From the NCBI GenBank assembly GCA_002371295.1, contig DFGZ01000268.1, positions 1 through 12,631 of the forward strand: 12,631 bases of DNA, given 5' to 3'. The translations under genes were made by a program, and so were the position numbers. Positions 1 through 6,426 of the stretch are shown here, one piece after another; positions within the stretch are counted from its first letter, which is position 1, and each line of letters opens with the position of its first letter. Source of the DNA: Oribacterium sp. UBA3737 (GTDB lineage: Bacteria; Bacillota_A; Clostridia; Lachnospirales; Lachnospiraceae). The notes below the pieces were generated by a model. The model saw only the letters and a list, made by a program, of their open reading frames with translations, had not been told where the DNA came from and ran no database searches.

Positions 1-927
1 TTCTATGACGATATGGGGAGCATCGGCTTTATCAATACAGACTTTGTGAAGAAGCTGGAGAATAAAGGTATTGCCTGCAGGGTTTTTAACCCCTTCGCTC
101 CGGGTCTTAATCTGTTCCTTAATAACAGAGATCACCGAAAGATCACGGTAATTGACGGTGATGTCGGATTCACCGGAGGCTACAATCTTGCAGATGAGTA
201 TTTTCATCTCAGAGAGCCCTTCGGATTCTGGAAGGATACGGGAATAAAAATAGAAGGTGAAGCTGTGAAAAATCTTACAGTCACCTTCCTTGAAATGTGG
301 AATGCTGTCAATGAAAAAGATACGGACGATACTGATTATGACAGATTCCTGAATCGTGAGTTCAAAAGCTTTTCCGATGAGGGCTTTGCAGTTCCTTATG
401 CCGACAGTCCTATGGATGACGAACAGGTGGGCGAAGAGGTATACATGTCCATAGCGGAAGGTGCAAAAGATTATGCATGGTTCGTTACGCCTTATCTCAT
501 CATCACGGACGAAATGATACATACCTTATCACTGGCTGCCAAACGGGGCGTGGATGTCCGTATCATCACCCCGGGAATACCGGACAAGAAGATCGTTTAC
601 AGTGTTACAAGATCCTATTACAATGCTTTGGCAAAAAACGGTGTCAGGATCTTTGAATATACTCCCGGTTTCTGTCATTGCAAAATGTCCGTAAGTGACG
701 ATGCCGTAGCAACCTGCGGAACCATAAACATGGATTACAGAAGCTTTTATCATCATTTTGAAAACGGATGTCTGTATGCTGACTGTAAAGCTGTAATTGA
801 TACCAGGAAAGACTTTGAGGAGATGTTTAAGGTCAGCACCGAGGTGACAGAGTACTACCGGACGGGACAGGGGGCCTTCCTGAAATTCGGTCAGCTGATC
901 CTCAGATTGTTCGCACCTCTCATGTAA
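1..927 (+). CDS. cls: Cardiolipin synthase / phospholipase D-family protein, 5'-truncated by window edge
   Basis: This is the C-terminal part of a membrane phospholipid synthase of the phospholipase D superfamily, which joins phosphatidyl groups to make cardiolipin. The frame is open from base 1 (first residues FYDDMGSIG), so the ATG at 13 is probably internal and the true start lies outside the window. Counting from that ATG, the first HKD motif is DHRKITVIDG (His41, Lys43, Asp48) followed by GFTGGYN, and the second is HCKMSVSDD (His222, Lys224, Asp229) followed by GTINMDYRSF. Two HKD motifs with this spacing are the catalytic pair of bacterial Cls enzymes. The protein ends with a short hydrophobic, basic tail. 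The N-terminal membrane helices expected of the family are not in view. No terminator is obvious downstream. It has no evident link to the catabolic locus that follows. Confidence 0.88.
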   Translation, partial: FYDDMGSIGFINTDFVKKLENKGIACRVFNPFAPGLNLFLNNRDHRKITVIDGDVGFTGGYNLADEYFHLREPFGFWKDTGIKIEGEAVKNLTVTFLEMWNAVNEKDTDDTDYDRFLNREFKSFSDEGFAVPYADSPMDDEQVGEEVYMSIAEGAKDYAWFVTPYLIITDEMIHTLSLAAKRGVDVRIITPGIPDKKIVYSVTRSYYNALAKNGVRIFEYTPGFCHCKMSVSDDAVATCGTINMDYRSFYHHFENGCLYADCKAVIDTRKDFEEMFKVSTEVTEYYRTGQGAFLKFGQLILRLFAPLM

Positions 928-1006
928 ATATAAAAGAAAAAGTACGCTCATATTTCACGATTCTTCATCTGTTAGGAAGTCCTGATAAACAGGTCTCCAA
1001 CGCAAA

Positions 1007-1025
1007 TTGTTTAAAACTGAAACAA
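1007..1025. promoter_or_regulatory. Operator candidate upstream of Fe-ADH: TTGTTT-N7-AAACAA
   Basis: The arms TTGTTT and AAACAA form a perfect 6-base inverted repeat. The core GTTTAAAACTGAAAC (1009-1023) matches the GTTTAA-N3-TTAAAC repeats found beside the regulator gene in 11 of 12 arm positions. It ends about 20 bases upstream of the -35 candidate, a position suited to an activator. The binding protein is inferred to be the PrpR-like regulator at 4350-6131; nothing in the sequence proves it. Confidence 0.4.
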
Positions 1026-1042
1026 AAATGAATTTAGTTAAA

Positions 1043-1071
1043 TTGAATTTTGAAATTGCTTAAAAGATAAT
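1043..1071 (+). promoter_or_regulatory. Sigma-70-type promoter candidate for Fe-ADH
   Basis: TTGAAT (1043-1048) and GATAAT (1066-1071) are separated by 17 bases, which puts the start of transcription near 1078. The -10 matches consensus in 5 of 6 positions and the -35 in 4 of 6. The region is AT-rich, so chance matches are possible. Confidence 0.4.
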
Positions 1072-1165
1072 TATCTACAGTAGTTCAAAAATGAAAGGGT
1101 ATCACCCTGCAGCTTAAATTCAGGCTTGATAATCAAAATGATATACACGTAAGGAGGTTTTAAAC

Positions 1166-2335
1166 ATGTCGTTGGAAAAGTATAGTCTTAAATTGCCGAA
1201 AGCAGTTTACTCGGGAAAAAATTCCCTGGAGAACATTCAGGACATCCTCAAATCCCGAGGGGCCGCAAAGGTTGCAGCCTTTACGGATAAGGGCATACGG
1301 AAGCTGGGACTTTTTGATCTGATTGAAGAAGAGCTGAAAAAAGCAAATATAGAATATGACATCTATGACGATTTTCCTTCAGAGCCCGGCTATCAGGAAG
1401 TGCAGCATGTCATTGATCAGTTTAAGGGCAAAGGCTATGATTTTGTAGTTGCATGCGGCGGCGGATCTGTTCTTGATACAGCTAAACTGGCATCTGTACT
1501 TGTTACTGATGAGTATGGGGTAAAGGAGTTGCTGGATGATCCGAAACGCGCAAAAAAGTGCCTTGAGATACTGTCCATCCCTACAACAGCCGGTACCGGT
1601 GCCGAGTGTACACCAAACGCTATAGTAGGTGTACCGGAGAAAGAGGTCAAAATAGGCATCGTCAATGATAATATGATGTCTGATTATGTAATACTTGATG
1701 CGAGACTTATTGAAAATCTCCCGAAAGCTATTGCCGCAACCACAGGTGTTGATGCCATGTGTCATTGTATCGAGTGCTATACCTCCAACAAAGCCAATGC
1801 CTTTTCCGATACTTTTGCACTTCGCGGATTTGATATAATAATGAACAATATCGAAAAGGCATGTAATGATAAGGATGCCCTTACCGAAAAAAATAATATG
1901 CAGATTGCTGCTTTTTACGGCGGCGTCGCAATCACCGCATCCGGAACCACCGCAGTACATGCTCTCAGCTATCCCCTGGGAGGCAAATATCATATACCTC
2001 ACGGTACAGCCAATGCCATGCTGCTTATTTCAGTAATGAAGTTTAATGCAGGAGATGCGGATTTTCGCAGAAGACTGGCTGAGGCCTGGGACACCGCATA
2101 CCATGGAGAAAGAAGATTAGAGACTATTGATGAAAAGTCAGCTGCACTTATAAGCTGGATGGAAGAAATAGTAAAGAATCTGAATATACCTTCTGATCTT
2201 AAGGAGTTCGGTGTCAGATCAGAGGATCTTGACAGCCTTGTTGCATCAGGCTTACAGCAGAAAAGACTTTTGGTTAATAATATGCGGGAAGTAACAGCAG
2301 AGGATGCACGCAGAATATACCTTGAAGTTATTTAA
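1166..2335 (+). CDS. Iron-containing (group III) alcohol dehydrogenase
   Basis: This is a cytoplasmic NAD(P)-dependent metal-containing alcohol dehydrogenase that interconverts an alcohol and an aldehyde or ketone. At 389 residues it is the usual full length. The N-terminal half has the nucleotide-binding signature GGGSVLDTAK (98-107) and the PTTAGTGAE motif (139-147). The C-terminal half has the four expected metal ligands Asp196, His200 (DAMCH), His265 (HALSYPLGG) and His279 (HIPHG). The start is fixed by AAGGAGG at 1151-1157, eight bases before the ATG. The gene is a separate unit between a promoter candidate and a terminator, and shares an operator-like repeat with the pdxA2 and TRAP units. 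In a sugar-acid locus it could reduce a short aldehyde such as glycolaldehyde released by the DapA-like lyase, in the manner of FucO, or oxidise a hydroxy-acid. The family is certain; the substrate cannot be read from sequence. Confidence 0.92.
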   Translation: MSLEKYSLKLPKAVYSGKNSLENIQDILKSRGAAKVAAFTDKGIRKLGLFDLIEEELKKANIEYDIYDDFPSEPGYQEVQHVIDQFKGKGYDFVVACGGGSVLDTAKLASVLVTDEYGVKELLDDPKRAKKCLEILSIPTTAGTGAECTPNAIVGVPEKEVKIGIVNDNMMSDYVILDARLIENLPKAIAATTGVDAMCHCIECYTSNKANAFSDTFALRGFDIIMNNIEKACNDKDALTEKNNMQIAAFYGGVAITASGTTAVHALSYPLGGKYHIPHGTANAMLLISVMKFNAGDADFRRRLAEAWDTAYHGERRLETIDEKSAALISWMEEIVKNLNIPSDLKEFGVRSEDLDSLVASGLQQKRLLVNNMREVTAEDARRIYLEVI

Positions 2336-2358
2336 ATAATGGTGTTTACAATTTATAC

Positions 2359-2394
2359 ACGTCTCAAAGAGCTGTTTCTTTGAGACGTTTTTTA
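2359..2394 (+). terminator. Intrinsic terminator after Fe-ADH
   Basis: An 11-bp perfect stem (CGTCTCAAAGA at 2360-2370 with TCTTTGAGACG at 2377-2387), extended by one A-T pair, closes a 6-base loop and is followed directly by six T residues. It lies 24 bases after the stop codon and separates the dehydrogenase gene from the pdxA2 unit. Confidence 0.92.
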
Positions 2395-2414
2395 TTTCGA
2401 AAATAATGCAGATT

Positions 2415-2429
2415 GTTTCAGAACTGAAC
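2415..2429. promoter_or_regulatory. Operator candidate upstream of pdxA2: GTTTCAGAACTGAAC
   Basis: This imperfect inverted repeat resembles the site before Fe-ADH. Both begin ATTGTTT and contain ACTGAA, with one base of slippage between the arms. It lies 22 bases upstream of the -35 candidate, close to the spacing seen at the other two units. It is the weakest of the set, matching GTTTAA-N3-TTAAAC at 9 of 12 arm positions. Confidence 0.3.
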
Positions 2430-2451
2430 GATATATGAAGTCTGAGAATAT

Positions 2452-2479
2452 TTAACAGCTATTTTGCCTCTGATATCAT
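2452..2479 (+). promoter_or_regulatory. Sigma-70-type promoter candidate for pdxA2-yhcH
   Basis: TTAACA (2452-2457) and TATCAT (2474-2479) each match consensus at 5 of 6 positions, with a 16-base spacer. A second possible -10, CATAAT, overlaps at 2477-2482. The leader to the ATG would be about 90 bases. Confidence 0.4.
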
Positions 2480-2572
2480 AATTATGACGAGTTCATTAAA
2501 TGTTAATTTAAACGGCCTGAAATTAATAATTCAATTAACATGATGATGTATTGTTACTTTGAGGAGGAAGCT

Positions 2573-3688
2573 ATGGCTGACATTAGACCAATCGTAGGTA
2601 TTTCCATGGGAGATCCATTCGGAAACGGTCCTGAAATTACTGTTAAAGCGCTTAAGGATAAAACCCTTTATGACCGCTGCAGACCACTTATAGTCGGAGA
2701 CAGGACATCAATGGAGTATGCCCTGAAAGTATCGGAAAAGATTGATGGAATAAAGCTTGAACTTAATGTTGTAAGAGACCCGCTGGAAGGTAAATATGAG
2801 TACGGAACCATAGATCTGATAGATTTAGGTATAGTTCCTGCGGATAAAATCCCTGACACACTGGATGATATAAACGGACCTCAGCCTTTTAAAATCGGAG
2901 CCTGTGCACTTGGGGGTGAAGCAGCTTTTCAGTATGTTGTCCATGTTATACAGCTTGCAATGGCAGACAAAGTTGACGCTACGGTCACAAATGCTCTGTC
3001 AAAGGAAGCTATAAATATGGCAGGGCATCACTATTCAGGCCACACCGAGATATACGCAGATTATACAGGAACCAAAAAGTATGCGATGATGCTTGCTCAC
3101 GAGGATTTAAGAGTAGTGCATGTGTCAACCCATGTGTCTCTGAGGGAGGCTTGTAACCGGGTAAAGAAGGACAGGGTGCTGGACTGCATACATATGGCAA
3201 ACGAAGCCTGCAAAGCACTGGGCATCCGCAACCCAAAAATCGGAGTTGCAGGTCTTAATCCCCATTGCGGAGAGGAGGGTATGTTTGGCCGGGAGGAAAT
3301 CGAGGAAATACAGCCGGCAATAAATGCGGCACTGGCAGAAGGCATAAATATCCCCGAGAAGAAACCCACACCACCGGATACGGTTTTCTCAAAAGCACTG
3401 GGAGGAATCTATGACATTGTTGTGGTCATGTACCACGATCAGGGACATATCCCTCTTAAGGTAAAGGGATTTGTTTATAATAAGCGTGAACAGCACTGGG
3501 AGGCAGTTGCCGGCATTAACATGACATTGGGTCTTCCCATAATCCGTGTTTCCGTAGATCACGGAACCGGCTTTGGTCATGCAGGTAACGGAAGAGCAAA
3601 CGAGTTGTCACTGGTTAATGCTATCGACGCGGCACTTATGATGGCTTCCTACAGAAACAATAAGGAGATAAGACTTCAGGCTGTATAA
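2573..3688 (+). CDS. pdxA2: PdxA2-type 4-phospho-sugar-acid dehydrogenase (decarboxylating)
   Basis: This belongs to the PdxA family of NAD-dependent, metal-dependent dehydrogenases. In catabolic operons PdxA2 enzymes oxidise C3 of a 4-phosphorylated four-carbon acid; decarboxylation then gives dihydroxyacetone phosphate. Visible motifs are SMGDPFGNGPEI (11-22), SGHTE with His157, STHVSL with His187, GLNPHCGEEGMFGREE (227-242), MYHDQG with His288, and TLGLPIIRVSVDHGTGFG (318-335). The three histidines are the family's metal ligands. The start was moved to 2573 because GAGGAGG lies just before that ATG; the ATG at 2540 has no such site. The result is 371 residues, slightly longer than biosynthetic PdxA, partly from an insertion near 300-313. 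The DUF1537 kinase in the same locus argues for catabolism over vitamin B6 synthesis. It is followed by yhcH in the same unit. Confidence 0.9.
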   Translation: MADIRPIVGISMGDPFGNGPEITVKALKDKTLYDRCRPLIVGDRTSMEYALKVSEKIDGIKLELNVVRDPLEGKYEYGTIDLIDLGIVPADKIPDTLDDINGPQPFKIGACALGGEAAFQYVVHVIQLAMADKVDATVTNALSKEAINMAGHHYSGHTEIYADYTGTKKYAMMLAHEDLRVVHVSTHVSLREACNRVKKDRVLDCIHMANEACKALGIRNPKIGVAGLNPHCGEEGMFGREEIEEIQPAINAALAEGINIPEKKPTPPDTVFSKALGGIYDIVVVMYHDQGHIPLKVKGFVYNKREQHWEAVAGINMTLGLPIIRVSVDHGTGFGHAGNGRANELSLVNAIDAALMMASYRNNKEIRLQAV

Positions 3689-3814
3689 CCGATTGAAGGC
3701 TGTACACTGCTTGCAGACCGTATAGCCGGTTACAGGCTGTAAAGTCATGTACTCAGTCTTATCTTAAAGGAGCATGAATACTCCCGGAGCAATCAGTATT
3801 AAAGGATCATAACT

Positions 3815-4273
3815 ATGATTATCGATGATTTTAAGAATATAGAATTATATACCTCCATGCTTCCGAATTTAAAGCAGGGCCTTGCTGCCATTAAGGAAAC
3901 GCAGGAAAAAGGCAGCTTAGAGGAAGGCACTTATACTTTTCAAGGCGGTTTTTTCAAGGTGCAAAAGGGGGTTACAAAAGCCTTTACCGAAGGAACCTTC
4001 GAAGCTCACAGAAAATATATAGATGTGCAGATACTTCTGGATGGTTCTGAGGAAATAGCCTGGAAGGAGCTTTCGGATCTGACTGAAGCCATACCTTATG
4101 ATGAGGAAAAGGATGCCGCAAGATACAGTGGAACCTTTGAACACAGCATGTTGATAAATAAAGGTATGTTCTGGGCTGCCTTTCCACATGACGGTCATAA
4201 GGCCGTATCTCACTTTGTAACGCAGCATGATTTCACCAAAATCATCCTGAAACTTCCTGCAGAAAGCAGTTAA
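3815..4273 (+). CDS. YhcH/YjgK/YiaL (DUF386) family cupin protein
   Basis: This is a 152-residue cytoplasmic metal-binding cupin of the YhcH/YjgK/YiaL family, which is common in sugar and sugar-acid operons. The known member YhcH (NanQ) acts on sialic acid anomers, and YiaL sits in the E. coli 2,3-diketo-gulonate cluster. Characteristic stretches are EAHRKYIDVQILLDG (63-77), FPHDGHKA (123-130) with its histidine pair, and the terminal strand KIILKL (142-147). Length is normal. The start is supported by AAAGGA at 3801-3806, eight bases before the ATG. It lies 126 bases after pdxA2 with no terminator between, so the two are probably cotranscribed. A likely role is speeding up an anomer or ring-opening step of the imported acid or an intermediate. 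The family is clear; the reaction is inferred. Confidence 0.87.
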   Translation: MIIDDFKNIELYTSMLPNLKQGLAAIKETQEKGSLEEGTYTFQGGFFKVQKGVTKAFTEGTFEAHRKYIDVQILLDGSEEIAWKELSDLTEAIPYDEEKDAARYSGTFEHSMLINKGMFWAAFPHDGHKAVSHFVTQHDFTKIILKLPAESS

Positions 4274-4300
4274 AAAATCACCAAACCTCCATTAAATCCA

Positions 4301-4335
4301 AGCAGTACGTTCATTTTGAACGTGCTGCTTTTTTT
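4301..4335 (+). terminator. Intrinsic terminator after the pdxA2-yhcH unit
   Basis: A 13-bp stem with one G-T pair (4301-4313 with 4317-4329) closes a 3-base loop and is followed by six T residues. It lies 14 bases before the convergent 3' end of the regulator gene. On the minus strand the same hairpin is not followed by a T run, so it serves mainly the forward unit. Confidence 0.92.
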
Positions 4336-4349
4336 CGTCATAATCCCGG

Positions 4350-6131
4350 TCAGGTTTTTGCGTATCTCCATACAGTTGTACGTGAGATGCCCAGACGTTT
4401 TGAAGCAAGGGTCTGATTTCCGTCACATTCCTTCAGTACTCTCAGTACGATCTCGGCATTCATCTCATCCAGAGTGCGGTTCATATCAAAAACCTCCGGA
4501 CCGTTGATGCCGGGAGCTGTTGTAGGTGTCAGCTTTTCTCTGGCAAGGACCTTTTCTACATCCTGAGCCCTGATGAGAGGCTGATCTGTTATGCTTACAA
4601 GCTCCTCCATTATACGCCGGAATTGAGAGTAGTTGTGGGGCCAGGAAAATTCCTGCATCATTCCTATGCCTTCTGTTTCCATTCCCAAAATCTCCGCATC
4701 ACTGAATTGCATAGACTGACTGAGATAGAGATTTATCAGTTTAGGAATCTGATTCCTGATGGAGTTAAGTGAAGATAAAGTCAGCACAGTACATCCAAGC
4801 TTGTTGGTGAAGGTCTCTGCAACCTTTGAAACAGCTCCGCCTTCCACCGGGAATGATAATATTACATGATTTCTGGAGCATACCTCCATATCCATGATCA
4901 CGGACAACAGCTCCAGCGGGTCATATTTTATATGACTGAGTCCGGATATATAAATGGTATTTCCCGAATCGGCAAAAGGAGAGTGGTGGTTGCTCTGCAG
5001 AAAATCAATTGATTTATCATTTAACAGTTCACAGGTGATCACTATAAAGGGATGGTTGCCGTTGGAACTTTTGTTATAAATCATGTTTGCAGCAGATTCT
5101 TTACCGGTTCCTTCTTCACCGTATATCATTACCGGCCGTTTAAATTTTGAAGCCCGTTCCAGATCTTCAGCATTGCCCAGAATATCACTAATGTTTACAA
5201 AGAAGCTGTTGTAGAAGGCTTCATGTGCCTCTGACTGGGTATAGTATTTTAAGCCTGATTGTCCGCTCAGGAAGGGGGCACGGCTGCGTTCAATGTAAAA
5301 CACAGTGTAAAGATGGCCGTCAGAATCAAGCTTCAGGGCCTTTATATGATACAGGTTACGGTTCAGATATTTAATGATACGGCTTGATTTATTGGCAGGA
5401 ACATTGGGGATCTCTTTCTTGAGAATGTTTTGCAGTTCCTCCCGCTTATCAAAAGTCATATTCGAAAATATAATGTTATCATTTTCGTCGAATATGACGG
5501 TATCGTTAGCCTGTCTGTCAATGATCTGCCGCAGAAATGCATTTTCTGATTTGAGAACCCTCATTGAGTCAACCAGATCTATGGCATTTGTAAATGCTTT
5601 TCGTATGCCGTTCTGTCCTGAAGTCAGAAGTACGCAATTTAAACCATGTCTTTTTGCAGTTGCCGCAGATGCTGCATCACAAAGCACTATTTCATATCCC
5701 TGTTCATGAACATGGCTCATGGTCTGATCAAGCTGTCCCGCACTGTCTATGGTGAAAACCTGTAATTTTTTCTTGATAAGCTTAGATATGCTTTGTATAG
5801 GCTCTGTAATGTTGGAAAATCCTACGACAGCTATATCGCTTGATATGTTATCCGCAAGTCTTAGAGCGCGGAGTATATCATAATCCGTAAGTTCGATCTC
5901 CACAACAGGCACAGGGACCTGGGTCCTTAGCATTCGCGCCGTACCGCCTCTTGATACTATAACATCAAAATCACCATGAAAGTTATTGCGCGCAGCCATA
6001 ACACCTTCCTGCAGATCACCATCCAGAACCTCTATATCCAGTTCTCCTTTAAAATCTTCTGCCACCTTCAGCATAAGTGTTTTCATACCGGCATACGGAG
6101 CAATGCCGAGAACACGTATCTTATTGTTCAT
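4350..6131 (-). CDS. PrpR_N-domain transcriptional regulator with degenerate AAA+ domain and Fis-type HTH
   Basis: This is a 593-residue DNA-binding regulator. It begins with a PrpR-type sensor domain (about 5-190; GIAPYAGM, DVIVSRGGTARMLR, VVGFSNI, VLLTSG). A PAS-like linker follows (about 200-285; TVIFDENDNIIFSN). Next comes a sigma-54-activator-like AAA+ region (about 315-530) and a Fis-type helix-turn-helix (555-592; GNQTLASKRLGISRTTVWR). Walker A is present (GEEGTGKES, 338-346) and the sensor II stretch survives as WPHNYSQFRR (497-506). However, the GAFTGA loop is absent, the Walker B position reads TIYISGL with no Asp-Glu, and the arginine-finger region is not recognisable. The start at 6131 is chosen because GGAGGG lies five to six bases upstream; a longer frame reaches 6245 but its extra N-terminus is non-homologous. 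It is convergent with yhcH and divergent from the TRAP operon. It probably senses the transported acid or an intermediate. PrpR_N identity is firm; loss of sigma-54 function is inferred. Confidence 0.87.
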   Translation of the reverse strand: MNNKIRVLGIAPYAGMKTLMLKVAEDFKGELDIEVLDGDLQEGVMAARNNFHGDFDVIVSRGGTARMLRTQVPVPVVEIELTDYDILRALRLADNISSDIAVVGFSNITEPIQSISKLIKKKLQVFTIDSAGQLDQTMSHVHEQGYEIVLCDAASAATAKRHGLNCVLLTSGQNGIRKAFTNAIDLVDSMRVLKSENAFLRQIIDRQANDTVIFDENDNIIFSNMTFDKREELQNILKKEIPNVPANKSSRIIKYLNRNLYHIKALKLDSDGHLYTVFYIERSRAPFLSGQSGLKYYTQSEAHEAFYNSFFVNISDILGNAEDLERASKFKRPVMIYGEEGTGKESAANMIYNKSSNGNHPFIVITCELLNDKSIDFLQSNHHSPFADSGNTIYISGLSHIKYDPLELLSVIMDMEVCSRNHVILSFPVEGGAVSKVAETFTNKLGCTVLTLSSLNSIRNQIPKLINLYLSQSMQFSDAEILGMETEGIGMMQEFSWPHNYSQFRRIMEELVSITDQPLIRAQDVEKVLAREKLTPTTAPGINGPEVFDMNRTLDEMNAEIVLRVLKECDGNQTLASKRLGISRTTVWRYAKT

Positions 6132-6258
6132 TACTCCCTCCACTAAAGTAAAACTGCACAAATCACGTTCCGTTTCCGATGCATCTATGTACACCAAGCC
6201 GACTGTGATTGCTGTTTTAACAAAACACATCGTGACAAAGCACAATGTGCATACCCTA

Positions 6259-6275
6259 TGTTTAATATTTAAACA
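6259..6275. promoter_or_regulatory. Operator candidate 1 for the TRAP operon: TGTTTAA-TAT-TTAAACA
   Basis: The two 7-base arms are perfect inverted repeats. The core GTTTAATATTTAAAC has the same GTTTAA-N3-TTAAAC layout as the site at 6387-6401 and lies about 20 bases upstream of a -35 candidate, as at the Fe-ADH and pdxA2 promoters. Its place beside the regulator gene also suits autoregulation. Confidence 0.45.
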
Positions 6276-6295
6276 GCATTTTGCTTAAAATGCAA

Positions 6296-6324
6296 TTGAA
6301 TGAAGCTTTTTTTATAGGTAATAT
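6296..6324 (+). promoter_or_regulatory. Sigma-70-type promoter candidate for the TRAP operon
   Basis: TTGAAT (6296-6301, the same -35 as at Fe-ADH) and TAATAT (6319-6324) are separated by 17 bases. A better -10, TATAAA at 6330-6335, is close by but has only a T-rich -35. The exact promoter is therefore uncertain. Either choice leaves a leader of roughly 85-95 bases. Confidence 0.3.
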
Positions 6325-6386
6325 CAACATATAAATATTTGAATCATGAATTTATTAAACAGTATGCAACTTGATTCAAACAGGTC

Positions 6387-6401
6387 GTTTAAATTTTAAA
6401 C
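6387..6401. promoter_or_regulatory. Operator candidate 2 for the TRAP operon: GTTTAAATTTTAAAC
   Basis: This is a perfect inverted repeat of two 7-base arms around one central T. It sits 25 bases before the start codon of the binding-protein gene, probably inside the transcribed leader, and shares all 12 arm bases of GTTTAA-N3-TTAAAC with operator 1. Paired sites about 127 bases apart, centre to centre, would allow looping or cooperative binding. This is inference. Confidence 0.4.
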
Positions 6402-6426
6402 ATTATTTAAATTGGAGGAAGTAATA

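Larger units (their letters stand above)
928..1165. other. Intergenic region with control elements for the alcohol dehydrogenase gene
   Basis: This AT-rich spacer holds no supportable gene. It carries the operator candidate at 1007-1025, the promoter candidate at 1043-1071, a small hairpin AGGGT-ATC-ACCCT at 1096-1108 that would fall in the 5' leader, and the strong ribosome binding site AAGGAGG at 1151-1157. I see no intrinsic terminator for the upstream gene. Confidence 0.6.
6132..6426. other. Divergent control region between regulator and TRAP operon
   Basis: This 295-base AT-rich region has no gene. It is dense in inverted repeats: TGTTTT-AAC-AAAACA (6213-6227), GCACA-A-TGTGC (6240-6250), TGTTTAA-TAT-TTAAACA (6259-6275), GCATTTT-GCTT-AAAATGC (6276-6293), TTTGAATCA-N25-TGATTCAAA (6338-6380) and GTTTAAA-T-TTTAAAC (6387-6401). 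Two imperfect tandem 15-base units (6222-6236 and 6237-6251) match at 10 positions. No -24/-12 sigma-54 promoter (TGGCAC-N5-TTGCW) is visible on either strand. I could not assign a convincing promoter to the minus-strand regulator gene. Confidence 0.65.

Noticed and set aside
529..951. Minus-strand frame of 140 codons inside the cardiolipin synthase gene
   Set aside because: It lies antisense to a gene with two intact HKD motifs, is Cys/Ser-rich without a family, and is a shadow of the real frame.
1379..2002. Minus-strand frame of 207 codons inside the Fe-ADH gene
   Set aside because: The forward frame carries all four metal ligands and nucleotide motifs. The antisense translation is Cys/Ile-rich and shows no domain.
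3686..3745. Repeated GGCTGTA words after pdxA2, considered as a repeat element or riboswitch
   Set aside because: The copies are short and irregular, with no stable conserved fold that I can recognise. They look like chance repetition in a short spacer.
3774..3812. Twelve-codon frame (MNTPGAISIKGS) just before yhcH, considered as a leader peptide
   Set aside because: The AAAGGAG lies only one base from its ATG, too close for efficient initiation, and there is no run of regulatory codons or attenuator hairpin after it.
6132..6245. N-terminal extension of the regulator to an ATG at 6245
   Set aside because: The extra 38 residues are unlike the PrpR_N start, include a repeat-derived MCFVT/MCFVK, and lack a ribosome binding site. 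GGAGGG before 6131 fixes the shorter start.
6276..6312. Hairpin GCATTTT-GCTT-AAAATGC followed by a T run, considered as a terminator
   Set aside because: The T run at 6307-6313 is over ten bases from the stem, the stem is AT-rich, and no forward gene ends upstream to need it.
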